From Silanimonas sp. (GTDB lineage: Bacteria; Pseudomonadota; Gammaproteobacteria; Xanthomonadales; Xanthomonadaceae), in NCBI RefSeq assembly GCF_027530345.1, contig NZ_JAPZQK010000024.1, forward strand, positions 43,820 to 107,819: 64,000 nucleotides of DNA, in the 5' to 3' direction. A program made the position numbers and the translations under genes. Position 1 is the first letter of the stretch. Each line of letters begins with the position of its first letter. The notes below the pieces were generated by a model. That model saw nothing but the letters and a program-made list of their open reading frames with translations, was not told the origin of the DNA and ran no database searches. This document shows positions 34,863-44,114 of the stretch, in pieces.

Positions 34863-37331
34863 ATGGATGCCGCCCCTCTCGCTGATGCCCCCGCCGACGC
34901 CCACTGGTCGGCGACGCTCGCGCCTGACGCCCACAAATTCGGCGGTGCCGCGCTGTCCGACGCCGCCGGTTTCCGTCGCGCTGCCGCGCTGCTGAAGTCG
35001 GGTGCACCGCGGCCGCAGCTCGCCATCGTCTCCGCCACCTTCGGCACCACCGACCGACTCGTCGCCGCGCTGAAGAGCGCACAGGCCGGCCGCGACCATG
35101 CGGACCTGCCCTTCCTGCTTGCGGCGCACCGCGCGCTGCTGGCGCCCCTCGGCCTCGCGGGCGATCTGCTCGACGCCGACTTCGCCGAACTCGAAGCGGA
35201 CCTCGCGCACCTGCGCGCCGGCCGCGCGGATGCCGGACAGGCCGCACGCATCAGCGGCGCCGGCGAGGTGTGGTCGAGCCGATTGCTCGCCGCCGTGTTG
35301 GGGCGCGACTGGGCCTGGCTGGATGCGCGCCGCCTGCTGGTCGTGACCCATGGCGAGCTTGGCGCCCGCCTCGACGAACCGGCGACGAAGGCCACGCTCG
35401 CGGATTGGCGCCGCGCGCACAAGCAAGCCAACCTCGTCGCCACCGGTTTCCTTGCGCGACTCGCCGACGGCACCGCGACCACGCTCGGGCGCAACGGCAG
35501 CGATTACTCGGCGGCGCTGTTCTCGGCGCTGTTCAAGGCGCGGGAACTCACGATCTGGAAGGAAGTGGACGGCCTGATGTCGGCCGATCCGCGGCTGGAA
35601 CCCGAGGCCGTGGTGCTGCCCGAGCTGAGCTACGCGGAAGCCATGGAGCTCGCCTACTTCGGCACCAAGGCCCTGCATCCGCAGTCACTGGCCCCGGCGA
35701 TGGCGGCCGGCATCGCGCTCAACGTGCGCGACGTGCGCCAGCCGGAGAAGCCCGGCACGCGCGTGGTGGCCAACCCCGCGCCGTCGGCGAACCCGGTGAA
35801 GGGGCTCTCGCTGGTGCGCGGCCTCGCGGCGCTGGAGCTGCAGGGCTCGGGCCTGATGGGCGTTCCCGGCAGCGCCGAGCGCTTCTTCGCCGCACTGCAT
35901 CGCGCCGGAGTCTCGGTGGTGATGATCACCCAGGCCTCGAGCGAGCATTCGATCTGCGCGCTGGTGCGCCGCGAACAGGCCGAGGCCGGCCTCGCCGCCG
36001 CGCGTGCGGAGTTCGCCGACGAGATCGCCGGCGGCCACGTGCAGGGCATTGCGCTTGAGCATGAGCTGGCCGTGTTGGCGGCCGTCGGCGACGGGATGAT
36101 CGGCACGCCTGGCATCGTCGCGCGGCTCTCCGGCGCGATCGCCAAGGCCGGCATCAGCCTGCGCGCCATCGCGCAGGGCTCCAGCGAGCGCAACGTGTCC
36201 CTCGCGGTACGCGAGGCGGACGCCGAACGCGCGCTGCGCGTAGCGCACACGGCGTTCTGGCTCAGCGCACAGACGGTGTCGATCGGCCTGATCGGCCCGG
36301 GCAATGTCGGCGGCGCCCTGCTGCGGCAGATCCTCGAAGCGCAGCCGCGCCTGAAGCGCGAGCGCCAGCTCGACCTGCGCATCCGCGTGGTGGCGAACTC
36401 GCGGAAGATGCTGCGCTCCGACACCACGCTGGCCTCGCTCGACCTCGAGCGCGGCGAGCCGCTCGACCTCGACACCTTCGCGAAGCACGTCAAGAGCGAG
36501 CACATCCCGCACGCCCTGATCGTCGACTGCTCGGGCCGCGCCGACATGGCCGAGCGCTACGAGGGCTGGTTGGCGCAGGGCATCCACGTGGTCACGCCCT
36601 CGAAGCACGCCGGCAGCGGTGATTCCGAGCGGCTGGCCGCGCTGCACCGAGCCGGTGCGAAGTCCGGCGCGCGCTTCCGCTACGAGGCCACGGTCGGCGC
36701 CGGCCTGCCGGTGGTGATGACGCTGCGCAACCTCATCGACACCGGCGACGTGCCGCGCAGCATCGCCGGCCTGTTCTCCGGCACGCTCGCTTGGCTGTTC
36801 AACCATTACGACGGTTCGCGCCCCTTCTCCGAGCTGCTCGCCGAAGCCCGCGCCGCCGGCTACACCGAGCCCGATCCCCGCGACGACCTCTCGGGCACCG
36901 ACGTGGCGCGCAAGGCCGTGATCCTCGCCCGCGAAGCCGGCTGGTCGCTGTCGCTCGACCAGGTCGAGGTCGAGAACCTCGTGCCCTCCCAACTGCGCGA
37001 CGTGCCGCTGCCCGAGTTCCTGCAGCGTCTCGGCGAGTTCGATGCGCCGATGGCCGAGCGCCTGGCGTCGGCAAAGGCGCAGGGCCAGGTGCTGCGCTAC
37101 CTCGCCGAAGTGGACGCCAGCGGCACTGCCACCGTCGCGCTGCGCGCGGTCGAGGCCACGCATCCGGCGGCCTCCGCCCAAGGCACCGACAACCTGTTCG
37201 CCTTCCACACGGCGCGTTACCACACGCGTCCGCTGGTGGTGAAAGGCCCGGGCGCCGGCCCCGACGTGACGGCGGCGGGCGTGTTCGGCGACATCCTCGC
37301 CATCGCCGCCCACCTCGGGGCCAAGCTGTGA
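34863..37331 (+). CDS. thrA: bifunctional aspartate kinase / homoserine dehydrogenase
   Basis: The 822-residue fusion catalyses the first and third steps from aspartate to threonine. The kinase half (1-460) starts with HKFGGAALSDAAGFRR and holds TTLGRNGSDYSAALF. Two ACT regulatory domains follow (about 310-470). The dehydrogenase half has IGLIGPGNVGGALLRQIL, TPSKHAGSG, SGTLAWLFNHY and YTEPDPRDDLSGTDVARKA. A good AGGAG lies 8 bases before the ATG. It is about the same length as E. coli ThrA (820). It is followed by thrB through a GTGA overlap. Confidence 0.97.
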   Translation: MDAAPLADAPADAHWSATLAPDAHKFGGAALSDAAGFRRAAALLKSGAPRPQLAIVSATFGTTDRLVAALKSAQAGRDHADLPFLLAAHRALLAPLGLAGDLLDADFAELEADLAHLRAGRADAGQAARISGAGEVWSSRLLAAVLGRDWAWLDARRLLVVTHGELGARLDEPATKATLADWRRAHKQANLVATGFLARLADGTATTLGRNGSDYSAALFSALFKARELTIWKEVDGLMSADPRLEPEAVVLPELSYAEAMELAYFGTKALHPQSLAPAMAAGIALNVRDVRQPEKPGTRVVANPAPSANPVKGLSLVRGLAALELQGSGLMGVPGSAERFFAALHRAGVSVVMITQASSEHSICALVRREQAEAGLAAARAEFADEIAGGHVQGIALEHELAVLAAVGDGMIGTPGIVARLSGAIAKAGISLRAIAQGSSERNVSLAVREADAERALRVAHTAFWLSAQTVSIGLIGPGNVGGALLRQILEAQPRLKRERQLDLRIRVVANSRKMLRSDTTLASLDLERGEPLDLDTFAKHVKSEHIPHALIVDCSGRADMAERYEGWLAQGIHVVTPSKHAGSGDSERLAALHRAGAKSGARFRYEATVGAGLPVVMTLRNLIDTGDVPRSIAGLFSGTLAWLFNHYDGSRPFSELLAEARAAGYTEPDPRDDLSGTDVARKAVILAREAGWSLSLDQVEVENLVPSQLRDVPLPEFLQRLGEFDAPMAERLASAKAQGQVLRYLAEVDASGTATVALRAVEATHPAASAQGTDNLFAFHTARYHTRPLVVKGPGAGPDVTAAGVFGDILAIAAHLGAKL

Positions 37332-38272
37332 CGCGTCGCGAAGCAACGGCCTTCGCTCCGGCCAGCAGCGCCAATCTGTGTTCGGGGTTCGATCTGCTGG
37401 GGCACAGCCTCGACGGTTGGCGCGACCACGCGACGGTCCGGCGTATCGACGCGCCCGAGGTGCGCATCGAAGGCATCGAAGGCGTGGTCACCGCCCTGCC
37501 GGCGCGCGCCGAGGACAACACCGCCGGCGCCGCGCTGATCGCGATGCGCAGCGCGCTGGCGCTGCCCTTCGGCTTCGCGGTGCGGCTTCGCAAAGGCATT
37601 CCGTTGGGTTCGGGGCTAGGGGGCTCGGCGGCGTCCGCCGTGGCCGCCGTGGTCGCCGCGAACGCCCTGCTCGACGCGCCGCTGCCCGCGGAGGCGCTCT
37701 ACCCCTTCGCACTGGACGGCGAAGCCGTGGCCAGCGGCAGCCGGCACGGCGACAACATCGCCCCCGCGCTGCTGGGTGGCCTCATCGCCGCGTTCGACCC
37801 CGCGCGCGCGCCGCCGGTGCGGCTGCGGGCACCGGACTGGCTGTTCACCGCCGTGGTGCATCCGGCCGTCGTGCTGGAGACGCGAGTGGCCCGCGCCGCC
37901 TTGGCCGAGCCGTACCCGATCCAGAACATCGTCAAGCAGACGCACCATCTCGCCGCGCTGCTGCTCGGCCTCGAGCGCGACGACGAGGCGCTGGTCCGCC
38001 AAGGGCTCGACGATGTGCTCGTGGAACCCCGACGCGCCGCCCTGATCCCCGGCTTCGCCGCGGTGAAGCGCGCGGCGCTGGACGCCGGTGCGCTCGGCAG
38101 CAGCATCTCCGGGGCCGGTCCCAGCGTGTTCGGCTGGTTCCGCGGCCGCGCGGCGGCCGAAGCCGGCGGCGCCGCCATGCAGCGCGCCTTCGCCGAGGCC
38201 GGCCTCGCCACCTCCCTTCTCGTGTCCCCCGTGGCCGGACCCGCCGCGGGCCTTGTCGATTCCCAGGACTGA
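37328..38272 (+). CDS. thrB: homoserine kinase
   Basis: The 314-residue GHMP kinase phosphorylates homoserine. The ATP-binding motif GIPLGSGLGGSAASAVA lies near residue 97, with FAPASSANLCSGFDLLG at the N-terminus and GSSISGAGPSVFGWF near residue 258. Translation starts at GTG 37328, overlapping the thrA stop (GTGA); the longer frame upstream lies within thrA. It is followed after 3 bases by thrC. The set and order are those of the classic threonine operon. Confidence 0.96.
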   Translation: MTRREATAFAPASSANLCSGFDLLGHSLDGWRDHATVRRIDAPEVRIEGIEGVVTALPARAEDNTAGAALIAMRSALALPFGFAVRLRKGIPLGSGLGGSAASAVAAVVAANALLDAPLPAEALYPFALDGEAVASGSRHGDNIAPALLGGLIAAFDPARAPPVRLRAPDWLFTAVVHPAVVLETRVARAALAEPYPIQNIVKQTHHLAALLLGLERDDEALVRQGLDDVLVEPRRAALIPGFAAVKRAALDAGALGSSISGAGPSVFGWFRGRAAAEAGGAAMQRAFAEAGLATSLLVSPVAGPAAGLVDSQD

Positions 38273-38275
38273 CCG

Positions 38276-39592
38276 ATGCGTTTCGTTTCCACCCGCGGGG
38301 CCTCACCCGCCCTGCCCTTCGGCGCCGCACTCGGCGCCGGCCTCGCCCCCGATGGCGGCCTCTACGTGCCTGAGCGCCTGCCGCGCCTCGATGCCCGCGA
38401 CGTCGAGGCGATTCCCGATGGGCGCCTCGCCGACACGCTCGCCGCGGTGCTGCGGCCGCTCCTCGGCAACGACCCGCTCGCCGCGCGCCTCGACGCGCTG
38501 TGCGCGGAAGCGGCGAGCTTCGAGGTGCCGCTTGTTCCGCTGCGCGGCAGCGGCGACCATCTGCTCGAGCTGTTCCACGGCCCCACGGCCGCGTTCAAAG
38601 ACCTCGCGGCGCGCTTCCTCGCGGCGTCGCTCTCGTCGTTGCGCGCGCCGGACGCGCCGGTGCAGACCGTTCTCGTCGCAACCTCGGGCGACACCGGCGC
38701 CGCCGTCGGCGCGGCCTTCCACGGCCGCGAAGGCTTCCGCGTGCTGATCCTCTACCCGGACGGCAAGGTCTCGCCGGCGCAGGCGCATTCGCTCGGCGCC
38801 TTCGGCGGCAATGTGCGCGCGCTGCGCGTGGCGGGCAGCTTCGACGACTGCCAGCGCCTCGCGAAGCAGGCGCTGGGCGATGCCGCCTTGCGTGCCGAGG
38901 TGCCATTGCTCACCGCGAACTCGATCAGCCTCGGCCGCCTGCTGCCGCAGATGGGCTACTACGCGATGCACGCGCTGCGCTTCCAGCGCCGCCACGGCCG
39001 GCCGCTGGGCTTCATCGTGCCTAGCGGCAACCTGGGCAATGCCGTGGCCGCGCTGATCGCCCGTGCGATGGGCCTGCCGATCGGCGAGGTGGTGCTGGCG
39101 ACCAACGCGAACCCGACGCTGTCCGAGTTCTTCGACGGCGAGCCGTACCGCGGCCGCGACGCCATCCCCACGCTGGCGAATGCCATGGACGTCGGTGCGC
39201 CGAGCAATGTCGAGCGCCTGTTCTGGCTGGCCGGCGGCGACGAGGCCGCGGCGCGCGGACTCATCCGCGTGCAGCGCATCGACGACGCGCGCATCCGCGC
39301 GACGGTGGCCGCGGCCGAGGCCCGGCACGGTATCGCGCCCTGCCCGCACACGGCCTGCGGCCTCGCCGTGCTCGAAGACCTGCGCGCCGCCGGCGACACC
39401 CGCGACTGGGCCGTGGCGGCCACAGCGCACGCCAGCAAGTTCCTCGACGTCGTCGGCCCGCTGCTGTCGAGCACGTCCGCCGTGCCGGCCGCGTTTGCGG
39501 CCCTGCTGGCGAAACCAGCCCATGCCGATGCGATGGCCGTCGACGGCGCGGCACTGGCCGAGGTCCTTCGCGCGGACTGGGCGACGCCCTGA
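38276..39592 (+). CDS. thrC: threonine synthase
   Basis: The 438-residue PLP enzyme converts homoserine phosphate to threonine and matches the long gamma-proteobacterial ThrC form. Visible parts are the N-terminal MRFVSTRGASPALPFGAAL, the PLP-lysine motif HGPTAAFKDLAARF near residue 105 and VATSGDTGAAVGAAFHG, the phosphate-binding loop. It starts 3 bases after the thrB stop. Its stop is 36 bases before a second, unrelated-looking threonine synthase homologue. Confidence 0.97.
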   Translation: MRFVSTRGASPALPFGAALGAGLAPDGGLYVPERLPRLDARDVEAIPDGRLADTLAAVLRPLLGNDPLAARLDALCAEAASFEVPLVPLRGSGDHLLELFHGPTAAFKDLAARFLAASLSSLRAPDAPVQTVLVATSGDTGAAVGAAFHGREGFRVLILYPDGKVSPAQAHSLGAFGGNVRALRVAGSFDDCQRLAKQALGDAALRAEVPLLTANSISLGRLLPQMGYYAMHALRFQRRHGRPLGFIVPSGNLGNAVAALIARAMGLPIGEVVLATNANPTLSEFFDGEPYRGRDAIPTLANAMDVGAPSNVERLFWLAGGDEAAARGLIRVQRIDDARIRATVAAAEARHGIAPCPHTACGLAVLEDLRAAGDTRDWAVAATAHASKFLDVVGPLLSSTSAVPAAFAALLAKPAHADAMAVDGAALAEVLRADWATP

Positions 39593-39628
39593 GGCACACT
39601 CGGGCGCCCTCCCCAACACGCGCCCGCC

Positions 39629-40885
39629 ATGTCCTACGTCCGCTGCCTGCGCGGCCTCGCCTCCGGTGTCGAGTATCCCCACGACGTGCCAATGAACCTC
39701 GACCCGGCCGATGGCCGGCCGGTCGAGATGGTGCTCGACCTCGAACGCCTCGCCCGCGAGAGGCCGAATGCCGCGTGGTACGACCCGCGCCGCAAGGACC
39801 TTTGGCGCTTCGGCGGCCTGCTGGCGCTCGACATCACGGACCCTGCCGATGCCGCGCATATCGTGTCCTTGGGCGAAGGCCACACGCCCGAGCTCGACTA
39901 CCGCGACCATGCGGTGGCGAAGGCGGCAGGGCTCTCTCTGTGGCTGAAGGACGAAGGCCAGCACTGGCCCGGCTTCGGCGGCAACCCGACGCGCAGCTTC
40001 AAGGACCGCGGCATGGCCATGGCCGTCGCGCAGGCGCGCCGTCTCGGCCTGAAGAAACTCGCTGTGCCCACGCAGGGCAACGCGGGGGATGCGCTGGTGC
40101 GCTACGCGCTCGCGGGCGATCTCGACGTCGTCGTCGCGATGCCCGAGGACACGCCGCTGCCGATCATGGGCAGCGTGGCCGTCGCGGCGAAAAAGCACCC
40201 GGGCCGCGTCACGCTCGAACTGGTCGGCCCGACTATCCGCGAAGCGGGCGCGTTCCTGAAGGAACACTACATCCCGCAGGGCTGGTTCTCGGTCGCGACC
40301 TTCCAGGAACCGGGCTGGCGCATCGAGGGCAAGAAGACGCTCGGCCTCGAGATGGCGGAACCCAAAGACGGCGGCACGCGCTGGTCGCTGCCGGACGCGG
40401 TGATCTACCCCACGGGGGGCGGCACCGGCGTGCTCGGCATGTGGAAGGCGTGGGACGAAGTCCAAGCCCTCGGCTTGATCGATTCGCGTCGCCCGCGGAT
40501 GTACTGCGTGCAGAGCGAGGCCACCACGCCGCTCGTGCGCGCGTTCGACGCCGGTGCCGACGACACCACCGCTTTGCCCGCCGGCAAGACGATCTCGACG
40601 GGACTGAACGTGCCCGGCGGCGTCGGGCATTTCCGCGTACTGCAGATCATCCGCGCGAGCCAAGGCGCGGCGATCGCCGTCTCGGAAGCCGACACCGCCG
40701 CCGAGCTGCAGCGCGTCTGGCACGAGCGCCAGCATTGGATCAGCCCGGAAGGCGCGGCCTGCCTCGCGGCCCTGCCTCAGTTGCTCGACCGCGGCCTGTT
40801 GAAGCGCGGCGAACGCGTCGTCGCCGTCAACACCGGCTCACTGGAGAAGTACCTCTCCGACCTGCGCGGGATCCTCGGCGCCTGA
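39629..40885 (+). CDS. threonine synthase-like PLP enzyme (second copy, different subfamily)
   Basis: This 418-residue protein belongs to the fold-type II PLP family. The cofactor lysine lies in GGNPTRSFKDRGMAMAVA, and VPTQGNAGDALVRYAL and IYPTGGGTGVLGMWKA are also present. It resembles the shorter, plant and actinobacterial-type threonine synthase group more than the ThrC beside it. It may be a second threonine synthase or act on another hydroxy-amino acid phosphate. It shares the strand with thrABC and is separated by 36 bases, so it may belong to the operon. Confidence 0.82.
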   Translation: MSYVRCLRGLASGVEYPHDVPMNLDPADGRPVEMVLDLERLARERPNAAWYDPRRKDLWRFGGLLALDITDPADAAHIVSLGEGHTPELDYRDHAVAKAAGLSLWLKDEGQHWPGFGGNPTRSFKDRGMAMAVAQARRLGLKKLAVPTQGNAGDALVRYALAGDLDVVVAMPEDTPLPIMGSVAVAAKKHPGRVTLELVGPTIREAGAFLKEHYIPQGWFSVATFQEPGWRIEGKKTLGLEMAEPKDGGTRWSLPDAVIYPTGGGTGVLGMWKAWDEVQALGLIDSRRPRMYCVQSEATTPLVRAFDAGADDTTALPAGKTISTGLNVPGGVGHFRVLQIIRASQGAAIAVSEADTAAELQRVWHERQHWISPEGAACLAALPQLLDRGLLKRGERVVAVNTGSLEKYLSDLRGILGA

Positions 40886-40901
40886 GCAGCGCGCCTCCGG
40901 A

Positions 40902-40930
40902 GGCGGCGCGGGGCCGACGACGGCGCCGCC
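40902..40930. terminator. GC-rich hairpin between convergent genes
   Basis: GGCGGCGC (40902-40909) pairs perfectly with GCGCCGCC (40923-40930). It lies between the ends of the second threonine synthase and MAPEG genes. No T-run follows on either strand, so termination here is uncertain. Confidence 0.3.
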
Positions 40931-40939
40931 CCCTGAACC

Positions 40940-41335
40940 TCAGCCCGCCTGCACGGCGGCCACGAAGCCCAAGATCAGCTGGCCAGCAAGCACCAGCAGC
41001 AGGGCCCAGGTCAGCAGGATGCCCCAGAAGCGGCCGAAGCTGACCCCCGCCGAACCGGACAAGCCCACCGCATGGAGCACGCGAGCCAGCAGCAGTCCGG
41101 CGCCGCAGGCATGCACCATCGCGACGCTGGCGCCGTTGTTCTCGGCGATCAACAGCATCACCAGCAGCAGCGGCACGTATTCGATGGCATTGGCCTGCGC
41201 GCGGATGGCGCGGGCCAGCCCGGCGTCGCCACCGTCCCCGATCCCGATCCGAAGCTTCCTGCGCAGCAGGGCGATACGCAAGGACAGGGCGAAGATCAGT
41301 AGGGCGCAGAGCGCCGCGTAGAGGCCAGTGAGCAT
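40940..41335 (-). CDS. MAPEG-family membrane protein
   Basis: The 131-residue protein has four membrane segments and the motif RAQANAIEYVPLLLVMLL, typical of the MAPEG family of membrane-associated eicosanoid and glutathione metabolism proteins. The bacterial substrate is unknown. The start overlaps the stop of the PhoX-like gene, so they are co-transcribed. It is the last gene of the long minus-strand array from rsmD. Confidence 0.88.
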   Translation of the reverse strand: MLTGLYAALCALLIFALSLRIALLRRKLRIGIGDGGDAGLARAIRAQANAIEYVPLLLVMLLIAENNGASVAMVHACGAGLLLARVLHAVGLSGSAGVSFGRFWGILLTWALLLVLAGQLILGFVAAVQAG

Positions 41336-42729
41336 CAGAGCAGTCCTTCCTTCCAGGGGCCGGTGATGGCGACGGTGAAGCCCGGCGTGTAGACGTTGAC
41401 GAACAGCCAGCGGCCGTCCGGGGAGAAACAGGCGCCGGCGAACTCGCTGTTGGAGTAGTCGCCAGTGAGGCCGTGGAAATTCTCGTAGATGCCGTTGTTC
41501 TCGGCGAACTGGAAGAGCCCTCCCTCCGGTGTCAGCCCGAACAGCGACTGCGCTTCCTTGCGGTAGCTGTCCTGGCAGAGGATCAGGCCACCGCGCGGCG
41601 ACATCGCCAGATTGTCCGGGTAGTAGAGGGTTTCCTGCGCCGGCGACTCGAACACCAGCTGCAGTTCGGAGGCCTTGGCGTCGTAGGCCCAGACCTGCCC
41701 GCTGTTCGCGTCACCACCGCTGGTCGACGTGAAATAGATCGTGTCGCCCTGCGCGTAGCAGCCCTCAAGGCGGATGAAGGCGCTGCCGCCGTTCGCCAGA
41801 CCCTCGCGGACGTTGCCATCGGTCTTGCCCGAGGGCCCGATGCCACGCTCGGGATGCTCGATGGCCACCCACATCGCCTTGAACCGGTCGCCCGTGCGAT
41901 GGCCACGACGCAGGTCGGCGGCCCCTTCGGCCTTGAGCATCCAAAGCGTGCCGCCGCGGGCCAGCTCGCCCTTGACCGTCGGAACGAAACGATAGAAGCC
42001 CGCGAACGGATCGGCATCCTCGGTCAGGAACACATCGCCGCTCGCCTCGTGCACCGCCGCCGCCTCATGCACGCGCTGGCCCATCGCGACCAGCGGCTCG
42101 GCGTTCGAGGCCCGGTCGAACGGCACGTCGAACACAAAACCATGGGCATGCTTGAGGTCGACCACACGCTCGTCGAACACGGCGCGGCCGCGGTCCAGCA
42201 CCTGCTCCTCGCAGGACAGCCAGCTGCGCCAGGGCGTGATGCCTCCCGAGCAGTTGCGCAGCGTGCCGGACAGCGAAGCGCGGGATTCCAGCAATTCGCC
42301 CTTGTCGGCATCGAACACCATCGTCGTGGTGCCGCCGTCGACGTCCGGGTCGTAGGTCATCGAAGCGTCGCCGAACGTGCCTGCCTCGCCGTCGCACTCG
42401 TGATTGCGCACGAGGGTCAGCCGCGAACCGTCCGCATGCACGATGCCCATGCCGTCGTGGTGCGAAGGCGTCGGCCGGCCATCGCTCATCGGCGTGGTCG
42501 ACCAGCCGAAGCTGCGGTAGCTGAAACCGGCCGGCAGCTTCAGCAGCGGCAGGCCGGTCGTGGCGTCGGCGACCGGCGCCAGCGGCCCGAAGCCCGCGAT
42601 GCGCCCCGCCGGCAGGCCCGCTTGGGCGAGCAGCCGGCCGAACGGCGAGAGTCCCAGCGCGGCGGCACCGACGGTGGACGCGGAGAGCGCGAGGAAGCGA
42701 CGGCGGGCAAGGACGGGGTCAGGACGCAT
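41335..42729 (-). CDS. PhoX-like (DUF839) secreted protein with Tat signal
   Basis: The 464-residue protein has an N-terminal twin-arginine motif (ARRRFLALSAS) and hydrophobic segment, so it is exported folded. The body carries PhoX/DUF839 motifs: VRNHECDGEAGTFG, LRNCSGGITPWRSWLSCEEQ and VFLTEDADPFAGFYRF. PhoX enzymes are Ca2+/Fe-dependent alkaline phosphatases. Not all DUF839 members have been tested, so the activity is inferred. No PhoB-box-like repeat was found before this gene, in contrast to the TonB receptor. It follows the DUF4920 gene by 36 bases. Confidence 0.85.
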   Translation of the reverse strand: MRPDPVLARRRFLALSASTVGAAALGLSPFGRLLAQAGLPAGRIAGFGPLAPVADATTGLPLLKLPAGFSYRSFGWSTTPMSDGRPTPSHHDGMGIVHADGSRLTLVRNHECDGEAGTFGDASMTYDPDVDGGTTTMVFDADKGELLESRASLSGTLRNCSGGITPWRSWLSCEEQVLDRGRAVFDERVVDLKHAHGFVFDVPFDRASNAEPLVAMGQRVHEAAAVHEASGDVFLTEDADPFAGFYRFVPTVKGELARGGTLWMLKAEGAADLRRGHRTGDRFKAMWVAIEHPERGIGPSGKTDGNVREGLANGGSAFIRLEGCYAQGDTIYFTSTSGGDANSGQVWAYDAKASELQLVFESPAQETLYYPDNLAMSPRGGLILCQDSYRKEAQSLFGLTPEGGLFQFAENNGIYENFHGLTGDYSNSEFAGACFSPDGRWLFVNVYTPGFTVAITGPWKEGLL

Positions 42730-42765
42730 GGTGCGAGGCTCGAGGAGGCGGGGACCGCCAGTGGA

Positions 42766-43194
42766 TCAGGGTTCGATGACGATCGAGGTGGCGAGGATCT
42801 GCCACTCGCGGCCGGCTTCGATGCCGCCGCCGCTCTCCTCGTTGTAATGCTGGGCTTGCTCGGCGCTGAGTTCGACCGGCTTCAGTTCGCCGAACACCAC
42901 GGCCGTGCCGCTGGCGTCCTTCGGCAGGAAGAATTCGTGCCCGGTCTTGACCCGGATGCCGGTGCCGCCCGCGTCGAGCATCACCCAGCAACCCTTGGCT
43001 TGGCAGACCTGGGTGATGCGGCCGCTGAACTTCATGGAATGGCCGGCGTGGTGCTCAGCGTGCGCGAGCAGCTCGGTGACCGGCATGGCGTCACCGTCGG
43101 GCATCGGCTGCCCGTAGGACGCGGCCGAGGCCAGCGGCGAAAGGGACAGCGAGAGCAGCAGCGCGGCGGCGAGGCGGAACGGAGCGGTGCGCAT
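42766..43194 (-). CDS. DUF4920-like small secreted protein
   Basis: The 142-residue protein has a clear signal peptide (APFRLAAALLLSLSLSPLASAA). It has a beta-rich domain with SGRITQVCQAKGCWVML near residue 62, in which two cysteines lie close together. The pattern fits DUF4920 proteins (function unknown). It lies between the metallo-beta-lactamase-fold and PhoX-like genes, which suggests an envelope role. The start at 43194 is used because it begins the signal peptide. Confidence 0.75.
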   Translation of the reverse strand: MRTAPFRLAAALLLSLSLSPLASAASYGQPMPDGDAMPVTELLAHAEHHAGHSMKFSGRITQVCQAKGCWVMLDAGGTGIRVKTGHEFFLPKDASGTAVVFGELKPVELSAEQAQHYNEESGGGIEAGREWQILATSIVIEP

Positions 43195-43220
43195 TGGGAA
43201 TCCTTGGGTGGGAGGAACGG

Positions 43221-44114
43221 TCAATGGGGCAAAGGCGCGCCGACGAGCACCGGGAGCTCGTCGCGGGTGCCGTATCGGCCTTTGTCGTCGCGCGCCACGC
43301 GCGCCATGGCGCAGCCGTGGTCGTGGGTGAAGTAAAGCCGGACGTCGCGCTTCAGCATGTCGTCGAGGAAACCGCGCTTCTCGTCGATCAGCGTTTCCGG
43401 CGAACGGTCGTAGCCCATGGTCACCGGCAGGTGCACCCAAGGCCGGCCGGGGATGAGGTCGGCGCAGAACACCACGCCGCCCTGCCCGCCTTCACCGACG
43501 ATCTCAGCCAGCATCAGGCCCGGCGTGTGGCCATCGCTGTGGTGGAAGCGCACGGCGGCACCCAGTGCGCGGCTGTGGTCGCCCTCGACCACTTCCAGCC
43601 GGCCGCTGGCCTCGAGCAGCCCCGCAAGCTCCGGGATGAAGCTGGCGCGGTCGCGCGGATGCGGCGTCTTTGCCCGCGCCCAGTGCGCGGCGCCGACGAC
43701 GAACGTCGCGTTCGGGAAAAGCAGCCGCGGCGGCTGGCCCTCGGCCCAAGGGGCGAGCAGCCCGCCGGCGTGGTCGAAATGCAGGTGCGAGAGCACGACG
43801 ACGTCCACGTCCTCATGCGAGGCGCCGGCTTCGGCCAGTGAATCCAGCAGCACATGCTGCGGCTCCACCACGCCGAAACGCTCACGCATCTTCGGCTCGA
43901 AGAAGGCGCCGATGCCGGTTTCGAACAACACCGTCTTGCCAGCGAGGCCCTTGGCCAACAGCGCGCGGCAGGCCAGCGGGATGCGGTGCTGCTCGTCGGG
44001 CGCGATCCACTGCGACCACATGGCGCGCGGCACGTTGCCGAACATCGCGCCGCCGTCGAGACGCTGCGAATTGCCGAGGATCGACCACAGGCGGATGCCG
44101 CTCGTCGCGCTCAC
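43221..44114 (-). CDS. metallo-beta-lactamase-fold hydrolase
   Basis: The 297-residue protein carries the zinc motif [10 protein letters not shown] near residue 117, further ligand His in HSDGHTPG and Asp in [11 protein letters not shown], and a C-terminal HDHG. It has no signal peptide. The substrate is unknown; lactonase or thioester hydrolase activity is possible. It overlaps the stop of the gamma-glutamyltransferase gene by ATGA. The next gene is 26 bases downstream. Confidence 0.88.
   Translation of the reverse strand: MSATSGIRLWSILGNSQRLDGGAMFGNVPRAMWSQWIAPDEQHRIPLACRALLAKGLAGKTVLFETGIGAFFEPKMRERFGVVEPQHVLLDSLAEAGASHEDVDVVVLSHLHFDHAGGLLAPWAEGQPPRLLFPNATFVVGAAHWARAKTPHPRDRASFIPELAGLLEASGRLEVVEGDHSRALGAAVRFHHSDGHTPGLMLAEIVGEGGQGGVVFCADLIPGRPWVHLPVTMGYDRSPETLIDEKRGFLDDMLKRDVRLYFTHDHGCAMARVARDDKGRYGTRDELPVLVGAPLPH

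Noticed and set aside
38303..40735. An 810-codon minus-strand frame across thrC and the second synthase
   Set aside because: It runs antisense to two recognised enzymes and shows only repetitive Arg/Gly/His-rich sequence.
42730..42765. Pho box before the PhoX-like gene
   Set aside because: No CTGTCAT-type repeats were found there.
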